Part shown: in pieces, positions 43,846-54,348 of the stretch | Position numbering within the stretch: the stretch's first letter is position 1 | Layout of the letters: each line of letters opens with the position of its first letter | DNA from: Sinorhizobium terangae | Lineage (GTDB): Bacteria > Pseudomonadota > Alphaproteobacteria > Rhizobiales > Rhizobiaceae | Reading direction: 5' to 3' | NCBI RefSeq assembly: GCF_009601505.1 | Contig: NZ_WITC01000099.1 | Location: 40,970 to 104,969 of the forward strand | Length of the DNA stretch: 64,000 nucleotides | Program-made: the position numbers and the translations under genes | Notes under the pieces: generated by a model | The model's database searches: none | Told to the model about the DNA's origin: nothing | Seen by the model: the letters and a program-made list of their open reading frames with translations, nothing else

Positions 43846-44625
43846 GTGGCAAACGAACTCAAGCATGCGCCGGATTTCAGCCTCAAGGGCAAGGTGACCT
43901 TTGTGACGGGCGCCTCGCGCGGGATCGGCCGCGCCTGCGCGCTGGCCTGCGCGGCCGCCGGCTCGGACATCGTGCTCGGCCTGCGCGACATCGCGGCGTC
44001 CGCGGAACTGATCGGCGAAGTCCAGGAGATGGGACGGAAAGTTCTTCCCGTGCAGCTCGATCTTTCGAAACGCGCCGACATCGAGACATCGGTTGCTGAG
44101 GCGATCGCGATGTTCGAGCGGATCGACGTGCTCGTCAACAATGTCGGGGTCGCGCCCGGCAATCTCGCGGAGGACGTCGTCGTGGCGGATCTCGACGAAA
44201 TTCTGAACGTCAACGTCAAGGGCACGTTCCTGATGACGCAGGCGGTCGGCCGGCAGATGATCGCGCAGAAGGCAGGCCGCATCATCAGCATCAGCTCGCA
44301 GGCGGGCACCGTGACGCTGCGCAGGGAGGCGATCTATTGCATGAGCAAGGCGGCGATCAACCATCTCTCCCGCTGTCTCGCCGCCGAATGGGCGCGCTAC
44401 GGCATCACTGTCAACACCGTCGCCCCGACCTTCATCTGGACCGACGGGACGAAGCCGGCGCTTTCCGACAAGGACTTCTACGAACGCACGCTCGCACACA
44501 TTCCGCTCGGCCGGATCGGCGACACCGATGACGTCGTCGGCGCCGTCGTCTTCCTGGCCTCGCCAGCCGCATCGCTGATCACGGGCTTGAATCTCCTTGT
44601 CGATGGCGGCTGGTCGGTTGCCTGA
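43846..44625 (+). CDS. Short-chain dehydrogenase/reductase (SDR)
   Basis: The 259-residue protein has the Rossmann motif TGASRGIGRA, NNVGVAPGN (NNAG-like), the catalytic Ser in ISISSQAG, and YCMSKAA (Tyr-x3-Lys), with a C-terminal GLNLLVDGGWSVA. It is a classical NAD(P)-dependent oxidoreductase; substrate unknown. It begins with GTG preceded by GGAGGAGGGCGACC. Followed 99 bases later by a ketopantoate reductase-like gene. Confidence 0.9.
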   Translation: MANELKHAPDFSLKGKVTFVTGASRGIGRACALACAAAGSDIVLGLRDIAASAELIGEVQEMGRKVLPVQLDLSKRADIETSVAEAIAMFERIDVLVNNVGVAPGNLAEDVVVADLDEILNVNVKGTFLMTQAVGRQMIAQKAGRIISISSQAGTVTLRREAIYCMSKAAINHLSRCLAAEWARYGITVNTVAPTFIWTDGTKPALSDKDFYERTLAHIPLGRIGDTDDVVGAVVFLASPAASLITGLNLLVDGGWSVA

Positions 44626-44724
44626 GGCGAGTCTGACGGCGACATTGCGGGGTGTGGCGGAGGCGTGATTTGGCTTGGCGAAGCTGATATCCTGCGCGGA
44701 CGGAAAACGCGGGGAGGAAAGGCC

Positions 44725-45645
44725 ATGCGGATCGCGGTGATGGGTTCGGGCGGGATCGGGGGCTATATCGGCCTCAGGCTCGCGAAAGCGGGCGAAGACG
44801 TCACCTTCATCGCGCGCGGCGAGCATCTTTACGCGATGCGCAGCCGGGGGCTCCGGCTCGAAAGCCCGCTCGGCAATGTGAGCCTGTCGAATGTCAAGGC
44901 TACCGACGATCCCGCCGAGGTCGGTGTCGTCGATCTCGTGATCTTCGCGGTCAAGCTTTACGACAGCGAGGAAGCGGGGGCCGCGATCGCCCCGATGGTC
45001 GGGCCGAAGACGACCGTCTTGACGTTGCAGAACGGCGTCGACGGTGTCGATATCCTCGCGCGTTTCGTACCAAGCTCGCAGGTCGTGGCCGGCGCCATCT
45101 ACATGTCCACCTATCTGGAAGAGCCCGGTCTGATCAGGCAGACAAGCGGGATGACGCAGATGACGGTCGGCGGGCGCAGCGATCTGATGGTTGCCGCCTT
45201 CCGCGAGGCCTGTGCGCGGGCCGAGGGAATCTCCCTCCAGGTGGTCGACGATGTCGAGCCGGTGCTGTGGATGAAGTTCGTGACTCTTGCGGCCTTTTCC
45301 GGCGGCACCAGCCTGATGCGCTCCGGCATCGGGGCGATCATCGCCGATCCGGAAGGCCGGAAGTTCATGGAGCAATTGCGCGACGAAGGCATGGCGATCG
45401 CCGCGGCCAAGGGTCACCCGATGCCGGAGGGCTATGTGCAGCAGGCCATGTCGCTTTGGCAGATGCTGCCGCCGGAAACGCAATCTTCCATGGCCAACGA
45501 CCTTCAGCGCGGCAAGCGGATCGAGCTCGAATGGCTATCGGGGCGGATGCACGCCCTCGGACAGGAACTCGGCGTGCCGACCCCGGGGCACACGGCGGTC
45601 TACCGGGCGCTTCATCTTTACGCGAACGGCGCGCCGGCGCGGTGA
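44725..45645 (+). CDS. 2-dehydropantoate 2-reductase family protein (ApbA/PanE)
   Basis: The 306-residue protein starts MRIAVMGSGGIGGYIGLRL with the NADP-binding GxGxxG, and shows the family's catalytic region with Lys in LWMKFVTLAAFSGGTSL and the C-terminal GKRIELEWLSGRMHALG. It would reduce ketopantoate to pantoate or a similar 2-oxo acid. Rhizobia carry several paralogues, so a role in pantothenate synthesis is not assured. GGGGAGGAAAGGCC precedes the ATG. Confidence 0.88.
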   Translation: MRIAVMGSGGIGGYIGLRLAKAGEDVTFIARGEHLYAMRSRGLRLESPLGNVSLSNVKATDDPAEVGVVDLVIFAVKLYDSEEAGAAIAPMVGPKTTVLTLQNGVDGVDILARFVPSSQVVAGAIYMSTYLEEPGLIRQTSGMTQMTVGGRSDLMVAAFREACARAEGISLQVVDDVEPVLWMKFVTLAAFSGGTSLMRSGIGAIIADPEGRKFMEQLRDEGMAIAAAKGHPMPEGYVQQAMSLWQMLPPETQSSMANDLQRGKRIELEWLSGRMHALGQELGVPTPGHTAVYRALHLYANGAPAR

Positions 45646-45681
45646 TGCCGTGCATTCCGGCATGAAGTTGGGCGACAACGC

Positions 45682-45777
45682 CAGGCGTCTGGTCAGACGC
45701 GCAAAGATTTCTCCAGCGCTTTGATTTGTCGCGCGATTCTCGTCTCCGGATCATCTCCGATTTATCGGACCCTGCAG
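45682..45777. repeat. Diverged RIME-like repeat, inverted (copy 6)
   Basis: Read on the minus strand this aligns with the family in order: CTGCAG, GATAAATCGG, CAAAGCGCTG, and the hairpin GCGTCTGACC/AGACGC. It is strongly diverged and lies after the ketopantoate reductase-like gene. Confidence 0.5.
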
Positions 45778-45845
45778 CAGGAACCCCTCGACATTTGCCG
45801 TTCAATGCCTAAGCTCCGCGACACGTTGTTTTGCGGAATTGCCTG

Positions 45846-46952
45846 ATGTCGCTTCGCCTTGCCACCTTCAATATTGAAAACCTCATGAGCCGCTTCGATT
45901 TTTCCGGCTTTCGCAATCAGTTGAAACAGGATCGGGTGCTGCGGCTTTTCGACGTCCGCAGCGAGGCGGAGTATCAGCGGCTGGAGGAGGCGCGCACGAT
46001 CGCGCATACGGACGACACGCGGCAGATGTCGGCGCTGGCGATCGCTGATTGCGACGCGGATATCCTCTGCCTGCAGGAAGCCGACAACATGGCTGCGCTG
46101 CAGGCCTTCGAATACGGTTATCTCTTCCGCATGGTCGGCAATGGCTATCGACAGAAATACCTGATCGAGGGCAACGATTCACGGGGCATCGATGTGGCCG
46201 TGCTGATGCGCGAGGAGACCCGCGACGGCCAGCCGATCGAGTGCCTCGACGTCAAGAGCCATGCGGGGCTCACCTATGCCGACCTCGACCTTTTCAACGA
46301 CGAGCTGGCGCAGACCAACCGGCCGGGCGACCGCATTTTCAAGCGCGACTGCCTGGAGGTGGACTTGAGGATCGGCGGCCGGCCGCTGACGCTTTATGTC
46401 GTGCACTTCAAGTCGATGGGGCCGGCACGGGAGGGGCTCGACGGCCGACAGGCGACGATGCCGCTCCGCGTCGCCGAAGCCAAGGCCGTGCGCCACATCA
46501 TCGAAAGCCGCTTCGGGCGGGGCCGCACCGCCGACAAGACGTTTGCGATTTGCGGCGACATGAACGACTACCAGGAGAAGGTGGAGATCCGCGGCGACCG
46601 GCGCAACGGCTACGAATTCGTGCCGAGCGAGGAGGAGACCAGCGCACTCGACATTCTTTCGCTCGACGGTTTCGTCGAAAACCCGATGCTGCGCCGGCCG
46701 GTGCTCGACCGCTGGACGCTGTTCCACAGCCGCGGGCCACAGGAGCGGCATCTCTGCCAGCTCGACTATATTTGGCTGTCACCGGCGCTCAACAGCCGCA
46801 ATGCCAGTCGGACGCCGGAGATCATCCGCGCCGGCCAGCCATTCCGCACCATCTTTCCGGAAGGGCAGGAGGTGGAGCGCTACCCGCGCACCGGTTGGGA
46901 CCGGCCGAAGGCCTCCGACCATTGCCCCATCGTGATGACACTGGATATCTGA
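45846..46952 (+). CDS. Endonuclease/exonuclease/phosphatase-fold protein
   Basis: The 368-residue protein has the EEP metal-binding motifs: LATFNIENL (Asn), CLQEADN (Glu), YVVHFKSM (His), ICGDMNDY (Asp-x-Asn) and the C-terminal SDHCPIV (Asp-His). The fold cleaves phosphodiester bonds in DNA, RNA, or phospholipid headgroups. No signal peptide. The stop is 2 bases before the NUDIX gene start, so the two form an operon, perhaps in nucleotide or RNA metabolism. Confidence 0.88.
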   Translation: MSLRLATFNIENLMSRFDFSGFRNQLKQDRVLRLFDVRSEAEYQRLEEARTIAHTDDTRQMSALAIADCDADILCLQEADNMAALQAFEYGYLFRMVGNGYRQKYLIEGNDSRGIDVAVLMREETRDGQPIECLDVKSHAGLTYADLDLFNDELAQTNRPGDRIFKRDCLEVDLRIGGRPLTLYVVHFKSMGPAREGLDGRQATMPLRVAEAKAVRHIIESRFGRGRTADKTFAICGDMNDYQEKVEIRGDRRNGYEFVPSEEETSALDILSLDGFVENPMLRRPVLDRWTLFHSRGPQERHLCQLDYIWLSPALNSRNASRTPEIIRAGQPFRTIFPEGQEVERYPRTGWDRPKASDHCPIVMTLDI

Positions 46953-46954
46953 CC

Positions 46955-47692
46955 ATGAGCCATCTTCAAAGCAACCGCGCCGAATGGCCCGCCGAGGGCA
47001 CGATCTTTCCGATTTCGGTCGTCCGAATCGATGTTTCCCCGGAGCCGCATCCGTTCCATGTGGCGGAGGTGGAGCGGGCGCGGGAAAGCTGGCAGCGCGA
47101 GATCGCCGCCAATCCGCATCTTTTCGACGGCAGGATGGTGCTGCAGCGAGCGATCCGCATCGAGGACGGACGCATTGCCGCGAGCGGCCACATCGTTCCC
47201 TATTCCACCTTTCTCTGGTGGCGCAGGAGCCGCGCGCCCGAAGCCTTGCATATCTTCGGCATGCCGCTGCTGCTTTCGTCGGACGGGGCGATAATCGCGA
47301 TCCGCATGGGGAGCCACACCGCCAATGCTGGACGCGTCTACTGCCCCGGCGGCTCGCTGGAACCCGAGGATATCGTCGATGGGCGCTGCGATCTCGATGG
47401 CAACATTGTCCGCGAGGTGCGGGAGGAGACCGGCATCGAGCTCTCCGAGGCGACGGCGGAGCCCGGCTACCAGGCGGTGCACATGAACAGCACCCTGATC
47501 GTCTTCCGCATCCACCGGCTGCAGGGTACGGCCGACGAAATCGTTGCGCGGGTGGCGGAACATGTCGCGGCCGACCCGCATCCGGAAATCGACGAGGCGG
47601 TGGCGATCCGCGGGCCAGATCCTGAGGCACACAACTATCCGGGTTTCATCCCGCCGATCCTCGAATGGCTTTTTGTGAAGAACGGGAGATAG
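46955..47692 (+). CDS. NUDIX hydrolase with insert in the NUDIX box
   Basis: The 245-residue protein contains GGSLEPED then, after a longer-than-usual loop, REVREETGIEL, so the NUDIX box is present but split by about 8 extra residues. A large N-terminal domain precedes it (residues 1-110). NUDIX enzymes remove nucleoside diphosphate groups; the substrate is unknown. Coupled to the EEP-fold gene upstream (start 2 bases after its stop). Confidence 0.82.
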   Translation: MSHLQSNRAEWPAEGTIFPISVVRIDVSPEPHPFHVAEVERARESWQREIAANPHLFDGRMVLQRAIRIEDGRIAASGHIVPYSTFLWWRRSRAPEALHIFGMPLLLSSDGAIIAIRMGSHTANAGRVYCPGGSLEPEDIVDGRCDLDGNIVREVREETGIELSEATAEPGYQAVHMNSTLIVFRIHRLQGTADEIVARVAEHVAADPHPEIDEAVAIRGPDPEAHNYPGFIPPILEWLFVKNGR

Positions 47693-47797
47693 CGTTCGCC
47701 ATCGTGGCAGATCGGATGGCGCCCCGCTTCTCGCTCGAATGCCTTTCGACTTTTATGAGGACGGGCTAATCTATCACGTGCTGCGTGTGGAGGCGGG

Positions 47798-49531
47798 ATG
47801 ATGAACGAGCGCGTCGAACGGCGAGTTGCGGTCATTATGGCCACCGACATCGTCGGTTACTCCCGCCTGATGGAGGCCGACGAGACTTCCACGCTCGACG
47901 CGGTCAAGCGGTTGCAGGCTTCCATTCTCTCACCGAACATCGCTGCCCGGGGCGGCCGCATCGTGAAGCTGATGGGCGACGGCTCGCTTGTCGTCTTCAG
48001 CTCGGCGGTCGACGCGGTGGACTGCGCGATCTCGCTTCAGGAAGAACTGGCGTCCGATCAGAAGGACGTGGCGCTCGACGATCGTATCCTGCTCAGGATC
48101 GGCATCAATCTCGCGGACGTGGTCATCGAGGGAGGCGATCTGTTCGGCGACGGCGTCAACGTCGCTGCCCGCCTGGAGGCGTCGGCCGAGCCTGGCGGCA
48201 TCTGCGTCGCCGATATTGTTCACCGGCAGCTTGGCGCAAAGTGCCGTTCGGATTTCCGGGATGGAGGCGAGGTAGCGCTGAAGAACATTGCGCGGCCCGT
48301 GCACGTCTGGCACTGGAGGGACGCACCGATGGCGGGGCCATCGACGTCTTCGCCGGCCGCGCGAATGTCGATCGCAGTCCTGCCGTTCGAGAACCTAAGC
48401 GGAGCGCCGGATCAGGACTTTTTCAGCGACGGCATTACCGAGGACATCATCGGCGGCCTTGCGCGGTTTCGGTCGCTTTCCGTCATCGCCGCCAGTTCAT
48501 CCTTCAGCTTTCGCGGCAAGGAGGCGGGGCTCAAGGAAATCGGCAAAAGGCTCTCCGCCACCTATCTGGTCGAGGGCAGCGTTCGGCGGTCAGGTGAACG
48601 GATCCGCATCACGGCGCGGCTCATAGAGGCGGCAAGCGGAGCGCACCTGTGGTCGGAGCACTACGACCGGAGCGTCACCGATATTTTCGCCGTTCAGGAC
48701 GAGGTGACGCGGATGATCGTCTCGACAACCGTCGGGCAGATCGAGAGCGCCAATGTCCGACAGGCGCTGCGCAAGCCGACGACGAGTCTTGCGGCCTACG
48801 AATTCTACCTGCGTGGGCTCGTGCATATGCGCAGCTATGGCCCCGACGACAATGAGCAGGCCCGGCTCATGTTCGAGGCGGCCATAGAACGCGACCCGCA
48901 ATTTGCGCTCGCTCACGCATATCTGGCACTCGCGAGGCTCGCGCTTCGCGGCTATGCCAACGCGCCGGCCGACATTCTCGACGCGGCACTGGCACTTGCG
49001 CGAAAGGCGGTGCGGCTCGATGAGGGTGATAGTGGCTGCGAGCGCTTGCTGGGCCTCATTCATTACTTCCGCCGGGATTTCGAGCTGGCGGAACGGCATT
49101 ATCGCCGCGCCTATCAGCTCAATCCCAATGATGCGAACACACTGGTGCAGATGGGCGGGCTGCTCACGCGGCGTGGCAGGCTCGACGAGGCGATGCGGTG
49201 GATCGACGAGGGTTTACGCCTCAACCCATTCCCTCCGCAATGGTACAGCGTGACCCTCGGCAACACCCTCTACATCCTCGGGCGATACGAAGAAGCGGCG
49301 GCGGCGCTCAAGGAACAGCCCAATCCCGGTCAGTTCACCTGCGCACGCCTCGTTGCCTGCTATGCGCAATCCGGAAACGCGGCCGCGACTGAGGAGGCGA
49401 AGGCGCGCCTTCTGAAACTGTGTCCGGATTTTTCGACGGACGACTTCATCAACCGCGGCTTGCTTCTGGAGCGGCCCGAGCAGCGCGAGCTGTTTCGCCA
49501 GGGATTGCTGAAGGCGGGCCTGCCAGAGTGA
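47798..49531 (+). CDS. Class III nucleotide cyclase with TolB-like and TPR regions (cyclase-TPR 2)
   Basis: The 577-residue protein has the same order as cyclase-TPR 1: cyclase domain (VIMATDIVGYSRLMEAD, GDGSLVVFSS, RIGINLADVV, GDGVNVAARLEA with the catalytic Asn and Arg intact), a TolB-N-like block (SIAVLPFENLSGAPDQDFFS), then TPR repeats to the C-terminus. Unlike its sister at 25.5 kb it keeps the full active site. Two adjacent ATGs (47798, 47801) share one GGAGG; the second has the better spacing. Monocistronic. Confidence 0.9.
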   Translation: MMNERVERRVAVIMATDIVGYSRLMEADETSTLDAVKRLQASILSPNIAARGGRIVKLMGDGSLVVFSSAVDAVDCAISLQEELASDQKDVALDDRILLRIGINLADVVIEGGDLFGDGVNVAARLEASAEPGGICVADIVHRQLGAKCRSDFRDGGEVALKNIARPVHVWHWRDAPMAGPSTSSPAARMSIAVLPFENLSGAPDQDFFSDGITEDIIGGLARFRSLSVIAASSSFSFRGKEAGLKEIGKRLSATYLVEGSVRRSGERIRITARLIEAASGAHLWSEHYDRSVTDIFAVQDEVTRMIVSTTVGQIESANVRQALRKPTTSLAAYEFYLRGLVHMRSYGPDDNEQARLMFEAAIERDPQFALAHAYLALARLALRGYANAPADILDAALALARKAVRLDEGDSGCERLLGLIHYFRRDFELAERHYRRAYQLNPNDANTLVQMGGLLTRRGRLDEAMRWIDEGLRLNPFPPQWYSVTLGNTLYILGRYEEAAAALKEQPNPGQFTCARLVACYAQSGNAAATEEAKARLLKLCPDFSTDDFINRGLLLERPEQRELFRQGLLKAGLPE

Positions 49532-49606
49532 CCCTAGTCGGCAATTGCTGGAGGCGCAGCCGGAACACCGACCGCCCAAGACAATTGCACCTGTCGTTGG
49601 TGCGCT

Positions 49607-50209
49607 TCACCGCGCCAACTGCGAGCGGAACTCCGCAGTCGAATTGCTGTGCGGAAATGGTTGGGAGGGAGCCGGCACCCCGAGAAAGGAACAAAGCGGC
49701 TTCCAGCCGTCGGAAATCTCGTAGGTGAGAAGGCGCCCCGCGGGAAACGCTTTTGTTACCGCCGCATTGTGCGCTTCGTAAATAGAGATTGCGTGGTCGC
49801 GGTCGCCGATGCGCCCGCCGAATACGGTCTGTCCAACCACCGCCACGCCGAAGGAGGCCGGGTCGTTCGTAGCCGGATCCGACATGGGCCCGATCGTCTG
49901 CATGACACTCCTGTGCCAGGCTTCGGGGTCGCGAACTGTGAGTATGACCTTCGCATCGGGATAATAGGCGCTGAGTTCGCGCCAGAAATGTGCCGTCGGC
50001 CAGTCGACCGCAGAACGATAGCCGGCATAGGCCTCGTCCCAGTCTGGCAGTTGACCCTTGCCGGCGGCGCGCCACAGCGCCTTCTGCTCGGGGCTGCGGC
50101 CGACCTCGCTCATGTGATGACAGGGTCCGAACCCGATCTGCTCCAGCGCCAGCTTGAGTGAATGCGTGCCGGTGCGGCCGAAGCCGGCTCCAATGATGTC
50201 CAAAGCCAT
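49607..50209 (-). CDS. Sulfotransferase family protein (Sulfotransfer_4-like)
   Basis: The 200-residue protein starts MALDIIGAGFGRTGTHSLKL, where GFGRTGTHSLK is the PAPS 5'-phosphosulfate loop, and has the 3'-phosphate-type region VRDPEAWHRSVMQT. Members transfer sulfate from PAPS to small molecules or glycans; the acceptor is unknown. GGAGGGGGCGATC precedes the ATG at 50209. Monocistronic. Confidence 0.85.
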   Translation of the reverse strand: MALDIIGAGFGRTGTHSLKLALEQIGFGPCHHMSEVGRSPEQKALWRAAGKGQLPDWDEAYAGYRSAVDWPTAHFWRELSAYYPDAKVILTVRDPEAWHRSVMQTIGPMSDPATNDPASFGVAVVGQTVFGGRIGDRDHAISIYEAHNAAVTKAFPAGRLLTYEISDGWKPLCSFLGVPAPSQPFPHSNSTAEFRSQLAR

Positions 50210-50444
50210 GATCGCCCCCTCCCGGCGCGCCTCGATCGGCCAGCTGGCCCCCAAACGTTGCCGATTGTCTAGTCTACCAATCTTCGGTCGTTCCGCCTAC
50301 GCGTAAGGTTTGTTTCAGGGCCTTGTGAAGGATGCGCTCGCAGCTTGGTGGCAAGCCTCGCGGCGACGGGTTCAGGCCGGCAACCCCGCTTGCTCAAGCC
50401 CTCGCGCAGCCGTTCGGCATCCGGTGCTCGCGCCCGCACATCAG

Positions 50445-51764
50445 CTAAAGCCAGCCGCCGGTAAATCCCGCCCGGCGCAGGCCAGCGACGATCGGCTGGC
50501 AGCGGCGCATGATGTTCCAGAGGAGGCCGGTGCGGTAGTTTTCGATCATCAGAACGACCGGGCCCTGGTCGATGCCGAAGTGGTAAGGGCTTACCCACCA
50601 GCCCGGGTCGCTGTCTTCGACCGTGAAGGTCCGGTTGAAGGACGGCTTGAAGCCGTAGAGGCGGGTCATTCCCAAAGGCATCCTCGCAAAGTTCCAGACT
50701 GTCGGAATGACGATCTCCGGAGCGAAGGGCAGGGACGCCACGACCACCCAGGGCGAGACGGTGCCGTCGTCGGGTCCGAAGGGCGCACCGCGCGCGATGT
50801 AGTCGAAAAATTCCCTTTCCCCGCCATCGCCATTTCTCGTGATCCAGCCGGGACCGTCGCTCGCGGTGAAGCCCCAGCAGTGCTCGCCGTAGCCGGCAAA
50901 GTTTAACGGATTGCGGATGGCGTATTCACGCTGGACATAGGTCGCGTGTCGGCTGTTCTGGAAGTAGTCGCTGTCGTGGTGGCGCATGAATTCATCGCGG
51001 ATGCCGCGGAAGTCGATCCACATGTGCGAGAGCTGGTGGGTGAAGAGCGGTCCCGAATAGAGCAGTTCGCGCCCGTAGATGTTTCGCCATTCGTAGCTTT
51101 CGGTATAGGCGGCATAGGCTTCGGGCGGCAGCGGATGCGTCGGCGAACCCAATCCGAGGATGTAGAGCAGCAGGCCCTCGTCGTAACCGCGCCAGCGATA
51201 GGGGATGAAGCCGCTTTCCGGTCGCCATCCGTGGGTCAAGGTAAGCCCGTGGTCGCAGGCCCAGTTCCAGTCGGCCCGCTCGTAGAGCGTATTGGCAAGC
51301 CGCCGGATCTCGACCTCGTCGGCGCTGTCTCCGTCGAAGTAGGTGGCCACAGTCAAGGCGCCGGCGAAGAGGAAGGCGGAGTCGATCGTCGACAGCTCGC
51401 ACTGCCAGACCCGGCGGCCGGTCTCGATGTCGAGGAAATGATAGAAGAAGCCCTTGTAGCCGGAGGCATCGGGCTCCGGGCCCTCGGGGCAGGCAAGCAG
51501 GAACGCCAGCTTCTTGCGGGCGAGCTTGGCCGCAAACTTGCGGATCAGGACGCCGCGCTCGACGACCACAGGAAGCGTCGCCAGTGCCATGCCGATGGCG
51601 GCGATGCTCGCCGGCGCGTCAGGCGCGGTCTTGTCGCGAACGAGGCCGTTGTCCGGGTTGGTGCAATGGAGGCAATAGAGGATCGTCGTGAACTGCAGCC
51701 GACCGAGGTCCTGTTCGGTCGGCATGCGCTCGAGTTTCGGGGCGATCGAGAGCATCCGTGACAT
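50445..51764 (-). CDS. Glycoamylase-domain (GH144-like) protein
   Basis: The 439-residue protein has the (alpha/alpha)6-barrel look of the glycoamylase-like family (PF10091/GH144): TIDSAFLFAGALTVATYFDG, WRPESGFIPYRWRGYDEGLL, FTHQLSHMWIDFRGIRDEFM, CWGFTASDGPGW, and FGIDQGPVVLMIENYRTGL. GH144 members act on beta-1,2-glucan, the polymer found in rhizobial cyclic glucans and in the NdvB C-terminal domain. No signal peptide is visible, so it would be cytosolic. It ends the operon with phosphoketolase, whose gene is 30 bases upstream. Confidence 0.78.
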   Translation of the reverse strand: MSRMLSIAPKLERMPTEQDLGRLQFTTILYCLHCTNPDNGLVRDKTAPDAPASIAAIGMALATLPVVVERGVLIRKFAAKLARKKLAFLLACPEGPEPDASGYKGFFYHFLDIETGRRVWQCELSTIDSAFLFAGALTVATYFDGDSADEVEIRRLANTLYERADWNWACDHGLTLTHGWRPESGFIPYRWRGYDEGLLLYILGLGSPTHPLPPEAYAAYTESYEWRNIYGRELLYSGPLFTHQLSHMWIDFRGIRDEFMRHHDSDYFQNSRHATYVQREYAIRNPLNFAGYGEHCWGFTASDGPGWITRNGDGGEREFFDYIARGAPFGPDDGTVSPWVVVASLPFAPEIVIPTVWNFARMPLGMTRLYGFKPSFNRTFTVEDSDPGWWVSPYHFGIDQGPVVLMIENYRTGLLWNIMRRCQPIVAGLRRAGFTGGWL

Positions 51765-51794
51765 ATTGCTAGTCCGCTACGCCAGCAGTCTCGC

Positions 51795-54236
51795 TCAGAC
51801 GTTGTCTCCCTCGGTCGATGTCCTCGGGCGGGCTGGCGGTGTGCTCTTCGCTCCCCACTTCCATCCGCTAATCTGAGGCATGTCGTCGCCGTATTTTTCG
51901 ATATGCTCGCGATGCTCGATCAGCTTGGCGTGGATCGCCTGCTTGAAATAGGCCGCCCGCGCACCGAGCTGCGGCAGCCGGTCGATGACGTCCTCGACGA
52001 GGTGGAAGCGATCAAGCTCGTTCAGCACCACCATGTCGAACGGGGTCGTCGTCGTGCCTTCTTCCTTGTAGCCGCGAACGTGAAGGTTATCGTGGTTCGT
52101 CCTGCGATAGGTGAGCCGGTGGATCAGCCACGGGTAGCCATGGAAGGCGAAGATGATCGGCTTGTCCCGCGTGAACAGGCCGTCGAAATCGCGGTCCGAC
52201 AGGCCATGTGGGTGCTCTTTCGCAGGCTGCAGCTTCATCAGGTTAACGACATTGATGACCCGGACCTTCAACTCCGGCAGGTGTTCACGGAGCAGCTGCA
52301 CCGCCGCCAGCGTTTCGAGCGTTGGAACGTCGCCGCAGCAGGCCATGACCACATCGGGCTCGCTGCCCTGGTCACTGCTCGCCCAATCCCAGATGCTGAC
52401 GCCCATGGCGCAGTGCCGCACGGCCTCCGACATCGTCAGCCATTGCGGTGCCGGCTGCTTGCCGGCGACGACCACGTTGACGTAGTCGCGGCTGCGCAGG
52501 CAGTGGTCCGTCACGCACAGCAGCGTATTGGCATCCGGCGGCAGGTAGACGCGGATCACGTCGGCCTTCTTGTTGACCACGTGATCGATGAAGCCGGGGT
52601 CCTGATGGCTGAAGCCGTTATGATCCTGCCGCCAGACATGGGAGCTCAGGAAGTAGTTCAGCGAGCCGATGGGTCTGCGCCACGGGATCTCGTTGCACAC
52701 CTTCAGCCACTTGGCATGCTGGTTGAACATCGAGTCGATGATGTGGATGAAGGCTTCGTAGCAGGAGAAGAAGCCGTGGCGGCCGGTAAGCAGGTAACCT
52801 TCGAGCCATCCCTGGCACTGGTGCTCGCTCAGCACCTCCATGATACGGCCGTCCGGCGACAAATGGTCGTCTTCCGGATAGATCTCCGCCATGTAGCAGC
52901 GGTTGGTCACCTGCAGCACATCCTGCCAGCGATTGGAGTTGTTCTCGTCCGGGCTGAACAGCCGGAAGTTCTTGCTCTCCATGTTCGCCTTCATCACGTC
53001 GCGCAGGAACATGCCCATGACGCGGGCCGACTCGGCGACTGTCGCACCGTGGCCGGAAAACTCGACGGCATAGTCGCGGAAATCCGGCATCTTCAGATCA
53101 CGCAGGAGCAGTCCGCCGTTGGCGTGCGGATTGTCGCTCATGCGGCGATTGCCCGCCGGAGCGAGCGCTGCGATCTCAGCCTTGAACCGGCCGTCGTCAT
53201 CGAAAAGCTCCTCCGGCCGATAGCTCTTCATCCATTGTTCGAGGATCTGGATATGCTCCAGCTTGTCCATCTCGCCCATTGGCACCTGGTGCGAACGCCA
53301 GTAGTCCTCGCATTTCTTGCCGTCGATCTCAGCCGGGCATGTCCAGCCCTTTGGCGTGCGGAATACGATCATCGGCCATGCCGGGCGCTTGAGATTGCCG
53401 TTGGTTCGCGCATCGGCCCAGATTTCCCGGATTTCGCCGACGACGGTGTCTAGCACTCCGGCGAGCTGCCGGTGGACGTCCTCGGGGTCGCGTCCTTCGA
53501 CGAAATATGGCTTATAGCCCATGCCCTCAAAGTACTTCCGTAACTCCTCCTTGGGGATGCGGGCGAGGAAGCAGGGGTTGGCAATCTTGTAGCCATTCAG
53601 GTGGAGGATCGGCAGCACGCAGCCATCGCGGGCGGGATTTAGGAACTTGTTGCCCTGCCAACCGGTCGCAAGCGGCCCGGTCTCGGCTTCTCCGTCGCCG
53701 ACGACACAGGCGACGATAAGGTCGGGGTTGTCGAATGCCGCGCCATAGGCGTGGCTGAGCGCGTATCCGAGTTCGCCGCCCTCGTGGATGCTACCGGGCG
53801 TTTCGGGCGCGACGTGGCTCGGTATGCCGCCGGGGAAGCTGAACTGCTTGAACAGCCGCTTCAGGCCCTGCGCATCCTGGCTGATATTGGGATAGACCTC
53901 GCTGTACGTGCCTTCGAGGTAAGCGTGAGCGACAAGTGACGGCCCTCCGTGGCCGGGGCCGATGACGTAGATCATGTTGAGGTCGTCGCGCTTGATGACC
54001 CGGTTCAGGTGCACATAGAGCATGTTGAGGCCCGGGGAGGTTCCCCAGTGGCCGAGCAATCGCGGCTTGATGTGCTCGCGCTTCAGCGGTTCTCTGAGCA
54101 GCGGATTGTCGAGCAGGTATATCTGGCCGACCGAGAGATAGTTGGAAGCCCGCCAGTAAGCATCGAGCAGATGCAACTCGTCAGGCGAAAGAGGGGAATC
54201 GGTTTGGATTTCGTGTGCGGTTTCAAGCGTAGACAT
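51795..54236 (-). CDS. xfp: D-xylulose-5-phosphate/D-fructose-6-phosphate phosphoketolase
   Basis: The 813-residue protein is a full-length phosphoketolase: [29 protein letters not shown], the TPP-binding [24 protein letters not shown], and [11 protein letters not shown], with [20 protein letters not shown]. It splits ketose phosphates with inorganic phosphate to acetyl phosphate plus an aldose phosphate. No acetate kinase or phosphotransacetylase gene is adjacent, so acetyl phosphate must be used by enzymes encoded elsewhere. A GAGGATTCG site precedes the ATG. Confidence 0.95.
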   Translation of the reverse strand: MSTLETAHEIQTDSPLSPDELHLLDAYWRASNYLSVGQIYLLDNPLLREPLKREHIKPRLLGHWGTSPGLNMLYVHLNRVIKRDDLNMIYVIGPGHGGPSLVAHAYLEGTYSEVYPNISQDAQGLKRLFKQFSFPGGIPSHVAPETPGSIHEGGELGYALSHAYGAAFDNPDLIVACVVGDGEAETGPLATGWQGNKFLNPARDGCVLPILHLNGYKIANPCFLARIPKEELRKYFEGMGYKPYFVEGRDPEDVHRQLAGVLDTVVGEIREIWADARTNGNLKRPAWPMIVFRTPKGWTCPAEIDGKKCEDYWRSHQVPMGEMDKLEHIQILEQWMKSYRPEELFDDDGRFKAEIAALAPAGNRRMSDNPHANGGLLLRDLKMPDFRDYAVEFSGHGATVAESARVMGMFLRDVMKANMESKNFRLFSPDENNSNRWQDVLQVTNRCYMAEIYPEDDHLSPDGRIMEVLSEHQCQGWLEGYLLTGRHGFFSCYEAFIHIIDSMFNQHAKWLKVCNEIPWRRPIGSLNYFLSSHVWRQDHNGFSHQDPGFIDHVVNKKADVIRVYLPPDANTLLCVTDHCLRSRDYVNVVVAGKQPAPQWLTMSEAVRHCAMGVSIWDWASSDQGSEPDVVMACCGDVPTLETLAAVQLLREHLPELKVRVINVVNLMKLQPAKEHPHGLSDRDFDGLFTRDKPIIFAFHGYPWLIHRLTYRRTNHDNLHVRGYKEEGTTTTPFDMVVLNELDRFHLVEDVIDRLPQLGARAAYFKQAIHAKLIEHREHIEKYGDDMPQISGWKWGAKSTPPARPRTSTEGDNV

Positions 54237-54348
54237 CGAATCCTCCTGATCGAAGCCGGAATGTCACAGGGCGACGATTTACGAGATGCGGACGTCGGAA
54301 CTCACAACGCGCGGCAGCGGCATATCCTCCATATCCGCTGCGGCCCCC

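Noticed and set aside
43804..45483. 559-codon minus-strand frame across the SDR and ketopantoate reductase-like genes
   Set aside because: Both genes on the plus strand have complete motifs and ribosome sites; the minus frame is a shadow.
51903..53453. 516-codon frame antisense to phosphoketolase
   Set aside because: The sense strand encodes a full, well-conserved enzyme; the antisense product shows no family features.
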